Source: an uncultured Eubacteriales bacterium | GTDB lineage: Bacteria; Bacillota; Clostridia; Saccharofermentanales; Saccharofermentanaceae | Reading direction: 5' to 3' | NCBI GenBank assembly: GCA_900314745.1 | Contig: OMWK01000019.1 | Location: 1-33,553 of the forward strand | Length of the DNA: 33,553 nt | Shown: piece by piece, positions 1-6,908 of the stretch | Layout of the letters: every line of letters starts with the position of its first letter | Numbering within the stretch: position 1 is the first letter of the stretch | Notes under the pieces: model-generated | The model's input: the letters and a program-made list of their open reading frames with translations, nothing else | The model's database searches: none | What the model was told of the DNA's origin: nothing | Program-made: the position numbers and the translations under genes

Positions 1-114
1 AGTGGCCAAGGCCGAGAACTGATACTCCATAGCTCTTCTAAGATGCTTTCAGGTATTGTTGATACTAATTCAGTATTGACACAGGTCATTACATATCAGC
101 CGGCAGAGATATGA
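1..114 (+). CDS. Possible C-terminal tail of a truncated gene, unknown product
   Basis: One plus frame is open from the window edge to a TGA at 112-114, giving 37 codons. The other two plus frames stop within the first 60 bases. The peptide has mixed composition and ends in QPAEI. I recognise no family. It could be the end of a gene that starts upstream of the window, or a chance open frame. Confidence 0.3.
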   Translation, partial: SGQGRELILHSSSKMLSGIVDTNSVLTQVITYQPAEI

Positions 115-180
115 ATACGGGATAATTGCATCCCTGACTAACACACTATCCTTAATATATATACATTTTTCAAATATTCT

Positions 181-189
181 TGATATAAT
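181..189 (+). promoter_or_regulatory. Extended -10 promoter of the DUF3592 gene
   Basis: TGATATAAT is an extended -10 (TGn followed by a perfect TATAAT). It lies about 55 bases before the ATG at 244. No convincing -35 box is seen, which extended -10 promoters can do without. Confidence 0.6.
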
Positions 190-243
190 GTGATTTGGAG
201 GGAAGACAAATTTAGAAAAAGAATTATATCGAGGTGAGTGCTG

Positions 244-708
244 ATGCGTGTTTCCCCAATGTTTATGATAATAGCAATAATAGTGATTATGATACCACTG
301 ATGGTTTTCTCATCGGTTAAAAGCAGAAAGAGAAAGAATGCCGAACTAGCCAAGTATAAAAAGATGACAGGACGTGTTACTGCAAAGGTATTGAACCGCA
401 AAATGGTTCGTGAGCGCTGGCATCAGGGCATGGATGACGAAGAAGAATGGTATAAATGTTATATAGATTATGAATTTGTTGTGGACGGCAAAACTTATCG
501 TGGAAACGGCGAAGGATCCGGAGCCGCAGGAAAGAAGCATAATCAAGTAGTGTGTTATGATCCCGATAATCCGGAAAACAATTGTCCTAAATACTATTAT
601 GATTCGAAAATGGGTACAGGAACAGGCGCGATTCTAATTACAATTGTCATTGTAATTGCCGTGTTTGCAGCTGGATTCATAGTTCTTAAGAATAACGGGA
701 TGATCTGA
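244..708 (+). CDS. DUF3592-like small membrane protein
   Basis: A 154-residue protein of unknown function. A hydrophobic segment at about residues 4-22 and a second one near the C-terminus (about 127-150) flank a soluble middle. The middle resembles DUF3592: a beta-rich stretch with an IDYEFVVDGKTYRG segment and a VVCYDPDNPEN segment, like the family's YxVdGxxY and V.YdPxnP motifs. I prefer ATG 244 over the in-frame GTG at 238 because GAGGTGAG sits just upstream of it. The gene stands alone and codes in AT-rich DNA. Family assignment is from motif resemblance only. Confidence 0.65.
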   Translation: MRVSPMFMIIAIIVIMIPLMVFSSVKSRKRKNAELAKYKKMTGRVTAKVLNRKMVRERWHQGMDDEEEWYKCYIDYEFVVDGKTYRGNGEGSGAAGKKHNQVVCYDPDNPENNCPKYYYDSKMGTGTGAILITIVIVIAVFAAGFIVLKNNGMI

Positions 709-851
709 TATTTTCTCTACTAAGGGATCACTCCCTCAGACAAGGTAATTATACAATCTGGGTAAAGAGCTCTTGATAACTTTTGAGTGCTGCCAATCTA
801 GTCCACCTATGACTCCGGGAGGACTTCTCAAAATTACATATCTCTGATTTA

Positions 852-872
852 TGTTGACATTTTGTTGACATT
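852..872. repeat. Tandem direct repeat TGTTGACATT, period 11
   Basis: TGTTGACATT occurs at 852-861 and again at 863-872, one helical turn apart. It lies just beyond the 3' end of the GMP synthase gene and its terminator hairpin. Each copy contains TTGACA, a perfect -35 hexamer, but no matching -10 and gene follow on the plus strand. It could be a protein-binding site. Confidence 0.5.
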
Positions 873-902
873 AAAAAGTGAAAGCCCCGATTTACGGGGC
901 TT
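873..902 (-). terminator. Terminator of the GMP synthase gene
   Basis: An 8-bp stem (AAGCCCCG at 882-889 with CGGGGCTT at 895-902) has a 5-nt loop. On the minus strand it is followed by TTCACTTTTT. It lies 16 bases past the stop codon of the minus-strand GMP synthase. The T-run is interrupted, so strength is uncertain. Confidence 0.65.
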
Positions 903-917
903 CCAAGCGTTATTGTA

Positions 918-1904
918 TCATTCGTATTCGACCGTCGCCGTGGGTTTAGGTGTGTAGTCGTAAAGGACTCTGTTGATGCCGGGAACCTCGTGGGTGATTC
1001 GGTCGGTGATCCTGCACATCAGGTCATACTCGATCGGCTCGGGTGTAACCTCAACAACATCGACTGTATTGATGGCACGAACGATGCACAGCCACTCGAA
1101 AGCTCTCTTGCCGTCCTTGATACCCGTGGACTTAAAATCAGGTACAACTGTGAAGTACTGCCATACCTTGCCTGCGAGACCTGCCTTCTCGAACTCTTCT
1201 CTGAGGATCGCATCGGACTCACGCACTGCCTCGAGTCTGTCACGTGTGATGGCACCCGGGCATCTTACACCCAAGCCGGGACCCGGGAACGGCTGACGGA
1301 ATACCATGTTGTCGGGAAGACCGAGGGCCTTGCCTACAACTCTTACCTCATCCTTATACAGAAGCTTAACGGGCTCGACCAGCTCGAAGTTCAGTTCCGG
1401 AGGAAGACCGCCTACATTATGATGAGCCTTGATGCCCTGCTCGCTCTCGAGGATGTCGGGATAGATCGTGCCCTGTGCAAGATAGCGGATGCCCTCCTGC
1501 TTTGCTGCCTCCTCAGCGAAAACCTTAATGAACTCTTCGCCGATAATATGTCTCTTCTTCTCAGGATCCGTTACTCCCTCGAGAAGTCCGAGGAAACGGT
1601 CGGTTGCATCTACATAGATAAGATTCGCATTGAGCTCATCTCTGAACACCTTGCAGACCATCTCCGGCTCACCCTTACGAAGAAGTCCGTGATTAACATG
1701 TACGCACACGAGATTCTTACCGATGGCCTTGATAAGGAGAGCGGCAACTACTGAAGAGTCGACTCCGCCTGAGAGTGCGAGAAGCACCTTGCTGTCCTTG
1801 ACCTGTTCCTTAATGCTCTTGATCTGCTCGTCGATAAACGCCTGTGCAAGAGCTTCCGTTGTGATTCTTTCCATTGATTCTGGTCTTACATTGCCGTCTG
1901 CCAT
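918..1904 (-). CDS. guaA: GMP synthase, ATP-pyrophosphatase (synthetase) subunit, no glutaminase domain
   Basis: Converts XMP to GMP with ATP and ammonia in the cytoplasm, the last step of guanine nucleotide synthesis. The 328 residues match only the C-terminal two-thirds of ordinary GuaA. The PP-loop SGGVDSS is at residues 45-51, followed by the VHVNHG segment. The C-terminal dimerisation domain carries RQPFPGPGLGVR and ends TVEYE. The N-terminal class I glutamine amidotransferase domain of the usual protein of about 510-525 residues is absent. The gene starts cleanly at ATG 1904 behind AGGAGGAACCTC, so this is not a truncation artefact. Ammonia must come from a separate glutaminase subunit, as in archaeal two-subunit GuaA, or directly from ammonium. 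No such subunit is in the window. Confidence 0.93.
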   Translation of the reverse strand: MADGNVRPESMERITTEALAQAFIDEQIKSIKEQVKDSKVLLALSGGVDSSVVAALLIKAIGKNLVCVHVNHGLLRKGEPEMVCKVFRDELNANLIYVDATDRFLGLLEGVTDPEKKRHIIGEEFIKVFAEEAAKQEGIRYLAQGTIYPDILESEQGIKAHHNVGGLPPELNFELVEPVKLLYKDEVRVVGKALGLPDNMVFRQPFPGPGLGVRCPGAITRDRLEAVRESDAILREEFEKAGLAGKVWQYFTVVPDFKSTGIKDGKRAFEWLCIVRAINTVDVVEVTPEPIEYDLMCRITDRITHEVPGINRVLYDYTPKPTATVEYE

Positions 1905-2005
1905 GAGGTTCCTCCTGAGAAAAGTATATTTCTCATTTTACAATAATTCTCCCCGTCATAGAACGCTTAAAAATTCATTACGCTCCCGCCGCCGGAAGAC
2001 CACTA

Positions 2006-2168
2006 TTGGAACATTTTTATGCGTATTGATCGATATATTCCATTTTTCCTCTTCGATTTGGAATATATTTCCCGCCATTTACCTGCTTGTTCCAAAAAGA
2101 CCGGATTCGTCGAATATAAATCACCCAACAAATAAAAATGTTCCAAATCACTCACACTTTTTGGAACA
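2006..2168. repeat. Interlocking inverted repeats with core TTGGAACA
   Basis: The 8-mer TTGGAACA occurs at 2006-2013 and 2161-2168, and its complement TGTTCCAA at 2088-2095 and 2139-2146. Perfect pairings are: 2006-2020 with 2132-2146 (15 bp), 2088-2099 with 2157-2168 (12 bp), and 2139-2147 with 2160-2168 (9 bp, 12-nt loop). A further unrelated pair, ATATATTCCA 2033-2042 with 2059-2068, lies inside. The first two pairs cross each other, and several pairings exclude one another. The cluster could be alternative RNA folds or a set of operators for a dimeric regulator. Confidence 0.7.
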
Positions 2169-2204
2169 TAATTGCAAAATCCGAGCAATAAGTACAAATA
2201 CAGG

Positions 2205-2240
2205 CAAAACAAAAGACCGGCCCGCAAAAGCGAACCGGCC
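2205..2240 (-). terminator. Terminator of the NifU-like/GGGtGRT operon
   Basis: An 11-bp GC-rich stem with three G-U pairs joins 2230-2240 to 2215-2225 across a 4-nt loop. On the minus strand it is followed by TTTTGTTTTG. It lies 30 bases past the GGGtGRT stop codon and is a good intrinsic terminator. Confidence 0.8.
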
Positions 2241-2270
2241 TCTTCAAATCAAAAACTATCTGACCTTAGA

Positions 2271-3281
2271 TCAGAACTTACCTGCGTTAGCAGCCTCCTC
2301 AACGGAAACAGCAACAGCAACTGTAGCACCAACCATCGGGTTGTTACCCATACCGATAAGACCCATCATCTCAACGTGAGCAGGAACGGAAGAAGAACCT
2401 GCGAACTGAGCATCAGAGTGCATACGGCCCATAGTATCTGTCATACCATAGGAAGCAGGACCTGCAGCCATGTTATCAGGGTGAAGTGTTCTACCTGTAC
2501 CACCGCCGGAAGCAACTGAGAAGTACTTCTTGCCGAGGTCGTTGCACTCCTTCTTATATGTACCTGCAACAGGATGCTGGAAACGAGTCGGGTTAGTGGA
2601 GTTACCTGTGATGGAAACGCCTACGTTCTCGTGATGCATGATAGCAACGCCTTCCTGAACATCGTCAGCGCCGTAGCACTTAACTGTAGCTCTAAGACCT
2701 GTTGAATAAGGTGTCTCGGAGATGATGTTGAGCTTAGCAGTCTTGTAGTCGTACTTTGTCTCAACGAATGTAAATCCGTTGATTCTGGAAATGATCTGAG
2801 CAGCGTCCTTGCCCAAGCCGTTGAGGATAACTCTCAAGGGCTTCTGACGAACCTTGTTAGCCTTCTCAGCGATACCGATAGCACCCTCAGCAGCAGCGAA
2901 AGACTCGTGACCTGCGAGGAAGCAGAAGCACTCTGTCTCCTCCTCGAGGAGCATCTTACCGAGGTTACCGTGTCCGAGACCTACCTTACGGTGGTCAGCA
3001 ACTGAACCCGGAATACAGAAAGCCTGGAGGCCCTCACCAATAGCGGCTGCAGCATCGGCTGCCTTACGGGCACCCTTCTTGATAGCGATTGCAGCACCTA
3101 CTGTGTATGCCCAGCATGCATTCTCGAAGCAGATGGGCTGGATTTTCTTTACCTGAGCGTATACATCGAGACCTGCGTCCTTTGTGATCTTCTCAGCTTC
3201 TTCAATAGAACTGATGCCATAGCTGTTAAGAACAGCGTTGATCTGGTCAATTCTTCTCTCATATGATTCAAATAAAGCCAT
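2271..3281 (-). CDS. GGGtGRT family protein
   Basis: A 336-residue member of the GGGtGRT family, whose biochemical role is, to my knowledge, not established. The naming motif GGGTGRT is at residues 259-265. Other conserved-looking features are glycine-rich loops (GLGHGNLGKM, GNSTNPTRF), several cysteines (51, 56, 89, 118, 120, 202, 246) and a C-terminal segment rich in Gly, Met and Val. I choose ATG 3281 over an in-frame TTG at 3290 because AAGGAAGGAG lies about 10 bases before the ATG and almost touches the TTG. It follows the NifU-like gene by 24 bases and the two are surely cotranscribed. That pairing suggests an Fe-S cluster link. Confidence 0.9.
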   Translation of the reverse strand: MALFESYERRIDQINAVLNSYGISSIEEAEKITKDAGLDVYAQVKKIQPICFENACWAYTVGAAIAIKKGARKAADAAAAIGEGLQAFCIPGSVADHRKVGLGHGNLGKMLLEEETECFCFLAGHESFAAAEGAIGIAEKANKVRQKPLRVILNGLGKDAAQIISRINGFTFVETKYDYKTAKLNIISETPYSTGLRATVKCYGADDVQEGVAIMHHENVGVSITGNSTNPTRFQHPVAGTYKKECNDLGKKYFSVASGGGTGRTLHPDNMAAGPASYGMTDTMGRMHSDAQFAGSSSVPAHVEMMGLIGMGNNPMVGATVAVAVSVEEAANAGKF

Positions 3282-3305
3282 ATTATGCAAACTCCTTCCT
3301 TAAGA

Positions 3306-3998
3306 TTATTCTTTTCTCGGGTCAATGATCTTAACTGCGTCAGCAACACGACCGTACTGGCCCTGAGCCTTCTCCCAAGCTGTGTTGGGGTCGTCGCCGT
3401 TCTTGATGAAATCTGTCATCTTGCCGAGGGATACGAACTTGTATCCGATAACCTCGTTGTTTGCATCAAGTGCAATACCTGTTACATAACCTTCTGCCAT
3501 CTCGAGATAACGCACGCCCTTAGCCTTAGTAGCATACATTGTACCTACCTGGGAACGGAGTCCCTTACCGAGGTCCTCAAGTCCTGCACCGACTGCAAGT
3601 CCGTCATCGGAGAATGCACTCTGTGAACGACCGTAAACGATCTGGAGGAAGAGTTCTCTCATAGCTGTATTGATAGCGTCGCAGACAAGGTCTGTGTTAA
3701 GAGCCTCGAGGATCGTCTTGCCCTGGAGGATCTCAGCAGCCATAGCTGCGGAGTGTGTCATACCTGAGCATCCGATAGTCTCTACGAGAGCCTCTTCGAT
3801 AACGCCATTCTTAATGTTGAGCGAGAGCTTGCATGCGCCCTGCTGAGGTGCACACCAACCTATACCATGTGTAAAACCGGAGATATCTTCGATCTTCTTA
3901 GCGTGTACCCACTTTCCTTCTTCGGGAATCGGTGCGGGCTCATGCTTAGCGCCCTTGGCTACAGGACACATGTTCTCGACTTCTTTTGTGTAAATCAT
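3306..3998 (-). CDS. NifU/IscU-like iron-sulfur scaffold protein paired with GGGtGRT
   Basis: A 230-residue protein whose middle resembles the IscU/NifU N-terminal scaffold fold. The segment at residues 49-100 runs CAPQQGACKLSL, then IEEALVETIGCSGM, then AAEILQGKTILEAL, which follows the IscU pattern. Cysteines 49 or 56, 77 and 106 can fill the three scaffold positions. An N-terminal CPVAKGAKH and a C-terminal extension of about 100 residues go beyond ordinary IscU. It starts at ATG 3998 behind AAAGGAG and is first in the operon with the GGGtGRT gene. No isc, suf or nif genes are nearby, so it is probably a dedicated partner of the GGGtGRT protein rather than the general scaffold. Confidence 0.82.
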   Translation of the reverse strand: MIYTKEVENMCPVAKGAKHEPAPIPEEGKWVHAKKIEDISGFTHGIGWCAPQQGACKLSLNIKNGVIEEALVETIGCSGMTHSAAMAAEILQGKTILEALNTDLVCDAINTAMRELFLQIVYGRSQSAFSDDGLAVGAGLEDLGKGLRSQVGTMYATKAKGVRYLEMAEGYVTGIALDANNEVIGYKFVSLGKMTDFIKNGDDPNTAWEKAQGQYGRVADAVKIIDPRKE

Positions 3999-4064
3999 GT
4001 CTTGTGACTCCTTTCGGCATTTATTGCGTGCGTATAAACGCTTGCCTTACAAATTAGACACTAA

Positions 4065-4073
4065 ATTTTATCA
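4065..4073 (-). promoter_or_regulatory. Extended -10 promoter of the NifU-like/GGGtGRT operon
   Basis: Read on the minus strand, TGATAAAAT is an extended -10 box. It gives a 5' leader of roughly 60 bases before ATG 3998. It stands back to back with the promoter of the FkbM gene; the two -10 boxes are under 40 bases apart. Confidence 0.55.
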
Positions 4074-4107
4074 CAGTGACGCCCCCTTTATCAATTTACG
4101 AGTGGTG

Positions 4108-4113
4108 TAAAAT
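4108..4113 (+). promoter_or_regulatory. -10 box placed for leaderless transcription of the FkbM gene
   Basis: TAAAAT (5 of 6 consensus) ends 7 bases before ATG 4121, so the transcript should begin at or next to the start codon. No Shine-Dalgarno site is present between box and ATG. The -35 region is weak. Confidence 0.55.
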
Positions 4114-4120
4114 AGAGTAA

Positions 4121-5179
4121 ATGGATACTTATAAAAAAGATTTGTGGAATTACCTTCAGGAAGAGACTTCCAAAGGGCGCAAGGTCGTCCTCTACGGCAC
4201 GGGCGACGGCGCAGACAAGATAATCGCGCGCCTGGAAGAGAGGAACATACCGGTAAGCGGCATCTTCGCGAGCCCGGGCTTTGTCAGGAACAGGAAGTTC
4301 CACGACATACAGGTCGAGACCTTCGAGAGTCTTTATGAGCGCTTCGGCAGGGACATGATCGCACTGATGTGCTTCGGCTCATCACGTCCGGAAGTGCTTG
4401 ATTACGCTGACTACATCGCAGATAAGTGCGAATTCTATGCGCCGGATGTGCCGGTCTACGGGCAGAACCTTTTCGATACAAAGTTCTGTGAGAAACACGC
4501 GGGCGAGATCAACATCGTGCGCGGTCTTCTTGCCGACGAGCTCTCACGCAAGACATTCGACTGCATAATAAACGCGCGCCTCACGGGCAACCCGGTCTAT
4601 CTTAAGCTGTGCGAGGTCACTCAGGAGGAAGCTGATGCTGTTCTCCCCACTGACAGGCAGGGGCTTTTCCTCGATCTCGGGGCCTACGACGGTGACACGG
4701 TAATGCGTTACTCCTCGTTAATGCATGACCTCACGGGCTTCATCGCAGTCGAACCCGACAGGCGCAACATGCGTAAGCTTAGGGAGAACACCTGCCTCAT
4801 TAACAACATTGAGTACGTGCAGGCTTTCGTCTCCGACAGGGAGGGCACCGCAGACGTAAATGGCAACATCGGCCGCGGCACAAGCCTCGAGAAGGAAGGC
4901 AGCCGCGAAGTGCAGACGGTCACGATCGACGGGCTTATCAAGGGAAGGCAGACGGCTTTTATTAAGTTCGACGTGGAAGGTGCAGAAGCAGCCGCAATAG
5001 AAGGCGGAGCGAAGACGATAAAGGAAGAGAAGCCCCTGATGAACATCGCCTGCTACCACAGAAGCGAGGACATCTTCGAGCTTCCGCTTAAAGTCCTTAA
5101 GCTTAATCCCGGATACAAAGTCTACATGAGGCACACGCCGTCGATACCGGCATGGGATACATGTTTTTATTTTACGTGA
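4121..5179 (+). CDS. FkbM family SAM-dependent methyltransferase
   Basis: 352 residues. The C-terminal half is an FkbM-type methyltransferase: SAM motif FLDLGAYDGD at 183-192, acidic EP at 210-211, and the family signature FIKFDVEGAE at 280-289. FkbM enzymes O-methylate sugars or small molecules; the substrate here is unknown. The N-terminal 120 residues look like a separate Rossmann-type domain, with VVLYGTGDGADKII at 22-35 followed by VSGIFASPG, as in sugar-modifying proteins that carry a nucleotide-binding module. No glycan or capsule cluster surrounds it. The gene has no ribosome site and appears leaderless. Confidence 0.85.
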   Translation: MDTYKKDLWNYLQEETSKGRKVVLYGTGDGADKIIARLEERNIPVSGIFASPGFVRNRKFHDIQVETFESLYERFGRDMIALMCFGSSRPEVLDYADYIADKCEFYAPDVPVYGQNLFDTKFCEKHAGEINIVRGLLADELSRKTFDCIINARLTGNPVYLKLCEVTQEEADAVLPTDRQGLFLDLGAYDGDTVMRYSSLMHDLTGFIAVEPDRRNMRKLRENTCLINNIEYVQAFVSDREGTADVNGNIGRGTSLEKEGSREVQTVTIDGLIKGRQTAFIKFDVEGAEAAAIEGGAKTIKEEKPLMNIACYHRSEDIFELPLKVLKLNPGYKVYMRHTPSIPAWDTCFYFT

Positions 5180-5285
5180 TACGCTTACGTGTCGTGCCTT
5201 ACCGCCTGCTCACAGGAGTCTTCCGAGACAACGACAGAAGAGACGGTGCAACACTCGGTTCCAACCTTATAGATATAGAGAGTCT

Positions 5286-5675
5286 TTACTGATTATTCTT
5301 ATCGTGTTCCGCTCTCGCGCGGTCAATAACGGCTTTACGGGCCTCGGGCGAAAGTACCGAGGCCTTTCCTTCGGCTGTAACTCTTATGGCGGAACCGCAG
5401 TAGGCGCAGAAACTAATGGATCCCTTACGGACTGCGAGTTTGGCACCGCATCCCTGACAGTCGATACCGACACTCTCTGAAGCGATCTTCTCGGCAAGCC
5501 TTCTGTTCTCGAGGGCCTTAGCCTCGGCTGCGGCCTGATGTCTCATCCTCTCAGCCTCATTACGCGAAGCCTGTGCGCGTGCCTGAGCGGCATTCAGTTC
5601 GTCGCGGGCCTCAACGGAACGCGCTATCTGAAGACCGATATCAATTAAATCACCAAGATCAAAACCAAAACCCAT
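5286..5675 (-). CDS. Small coiled-coil zinc-ribbon protein
   Basis: 129 residues, function unknown. Residues about 20-65 are rich in Ala, Glu, Arg and Gln and should form a helix or coiled coil. Two CxxC knuckles follow at Cys73/76 and Cys90/93, spaced like a zinc ribbon (IDCQGCGAKL and SISFCAYCG). A charged C-terminal helix ends the protein. It starts at ATG 5675 behind AAGGGAGAA. Proteins of this layout often act as adaptors, but nothing here shows a partner. Its 3' end faces the FkbM gene across about 100 bases with no clear terminator. Confidence 0.7.
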   Translation of the reverse strand: MGFGFDLGDLIDIGLQIARSVEARDELNAAQARAQASRNEAERMRHQAAAEAKALENRRLAEKIASESVGIDCQGCGAKLAVRKGSISFCAYCGSAIRVTAEGKASVLSPEARKAVIDRARAEHDKNNQ

Positions 5676-5700
5676 GTGACTTCTCCCTTATTAATAGTCC

Positions 5701-5727
5701 GCCTCAATCTTAATTTATCCTTGAGGC
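5701..5727. repeat. 7-bp inverted repeat between divergent genes
   Basis: GCCTCAA at 5701-5707 pairs with TTGAGGC at 5721-5727 around a 13-base AT-rich loop. It sits about 25 bases upstream of the zinc-ribbon start and 120 bases upstream of the DUF4349 start. It could be an operator; there is no T-run for a terminator. Confidence 0.4.
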
Positions 5728-5846
5728 TTACACAAGATGCCTCGCGGTGAAGAATTTGAAAATTCGTAATTTGCTGTGACCTCCCCCTCACGCCTTCCGT
5801 CTTTATGTGTGAACGGCGTTATAAACAAAACATGGAGGAAAATATT

Positions 5847-6908
5847 ATGAAGCGTTCAAATAAGACAATATTGGCAGCAGCACTTGCAGCGGCAGTGCTT
5901 TTCGCAGGGTGCAGCAGCTCTAACTCAGGCAGGAGATCAGATTCCGGCAGGAACAGCGAGAACGAAGCCGCACGGGAGGTTGCTATCGAGACCACCGCTG
6001 CGGCGGGAGATTACGAGTACGGTTACAGCCTGAACGACGGCATGTATGAAGGTGCCGCAGCCCCCGAAGAATTCACGAACAGCATTAGCACAAGCGAAGG
6101 AAGCACAACTTCAGTATCTGCCCCAGACATCGTAAGCTCCGACCGCATGCTCATAAGGTACGTTACCGTCTCCTGTGAGACACTGCACTTCCAGGAGCTC
6201 ACAACAAACATCGAGTCGCAGGTTGCTGCCGTCGGCGGTTACATCGAGAGCAAGAACTTCAGCGGAACAGGCAATGCGGGCGATTTAAGATCCGCGAGCT
6301 ACACCATAAGAGTTACTTCCGAGAACCTCGACGAACTCGTCAGCATCATCGGCAATGCCGCCATCATCACAAGCTCCAACGAGAGCACGGAAGACGTCAC
6401 ACTCACCTACGCTGACACACAGGCGAGGATCGAGTCACTTCGCGTAGAGCAGGAGACGCTGAATAACCTCCTCGCGCAGGCAGACGACCTCGACATCATC
6501 CTTCAGCTCCAGAACGAGCTCACAAACGTCAGATATCAGATCGAGAGCTACGAGTCACAGCTTCGAGTTCTCGAGAACCTCTCTTCCTACAGCACACTGA
6601 CACTTTACGTCTCTGAAGTGCTCGAGGAGACAGAGCCCGAAGAGCCGCACATCAAGACCTTCAGCGAGAAGCTGAGCGAGTCATTACACGACGGACTCGA
6701 GGATGCAAAGGAGAACTGGCAGAACTTCGTAATCGGACTCGCGGGAAATGTGATCCCCCTTTCTGTTACAATCGTAATTGCAGTCATAGTCCTGATCGCT
6801 CTTATCATCACGGTTAAGAAGATCAGAAGGAAGCACAACAAGAACATCACCGCCCCCGCTAAGGTACAGGAACCCAAGGCGGATTCAACGGAGAAGAAAG
6901 ACAAATAA
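5847..6908 (+). CDS. DUF4349 lipoprotein
   Basis: 353 residues. A lipoprotein signal peptide ends at lipobox LFAGC (Cys22), followed by a Ser/Gly/Asn-rich linker. Residues about 100-265 form the DUF4349 region, including the long heptad-like helix LRVEQETLNNLLAQADDLD, which continues into an ELTNVRYQIESYESQL stretch. A C-terminal transmembrane helix (about residues 298-323) ends in a basic KKIRRKHNK tail. So the protein is held at the membrane at both ends, with an extracytoplasmic coiled-coil domain between. I choose ATG 5847 over the upstream in-frame ATG because GGAGG sits 7 bases before it and it gives a proper signal peptide. It heads an operon with glycerate kinase and TcdA. Function unknown. 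Confidence 0.88.
   Translation: MKRSNKTILAAALAAAVLFAGCSSSNSGRRSDSGRNSENEAAREVAIETTAAAGDYEYGYSLNDGMYEGAAAPEEFTNSISTSEGSTTSVSAPDIVSSDRMLIRYVTVSCETLHFQELTTNIESQVAAVGGYIESKNFSGTGNAGDLRSASYTIRVTSENLDELVSIIGNAAIITSSNESTEDVTLTYADTQARIESLRVEQETLNNLLAQADDLDIILQLQNELTNVRYQIESYESQLRVLENLSSYSTLTLYVSEVLEETEPEEPHIKTFSEKLSESLHDGLEDAKENWQNFVIGLAGNVIPLSVTIVIAVIVLIALIITVKKIRRKHNKNITAPAKVQEPKADSTEKKDK

Larger units (their letters stand above)
1905..2270. other. 366-base intergenic region upstream of GMP synthase
   Basis: AT-rich DNA between two minus-strand genes. In minus-strand order it holds the GGGtGRT terminator (2205-2240), a cluster of interlocking inverted repeats (2006-2168) and the presumed GMP synthase promoter with a TAAAAT box near 1937-1942. 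I looked for a purine riboswitch core and could not recognise one. A 74-codon open frame on the minus strand has no ribosome site and overlaps the terminator, so I do not call it. Confidence 0.6.

Noticed and set aside
709..851. Remnant of a coding sequence or transposase on the minus strand
   Set aside because: Short open stretches exist in two frames, but none is long enough or recognisable. I see nothing firm in this part.
990..1754. A 254-codon plus-strand frame opposite the GMP synthase gene
   Set aside because: It is the complement of a well-conserved gene, has no ribosome site, and the peptide has no recognisable features.
2003..2227. A 74-codon minus-strand open frame with a hydrophobic start, upstream of GMP synthase
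   Set aside because: It starts inside the GGGtGRT terminator hairpin with a TTG and no ribosome site, and lies over the inverted repeats. More likely non-coding.
1905..2270. Purine riboswitch before the GMP synthase gene
   Set aside because: A guanine riboswitch would be reasonable here, but I could not find its conserved core or loop pair on the minus strand.
3279..3290. TTG 3290 as the start of the GGGtGRT gene
   Set aside because: The AAGGAAGGAG site would nearly touch this TTG; ATG 3281 has proper spacing and gives the expected N-terminus.
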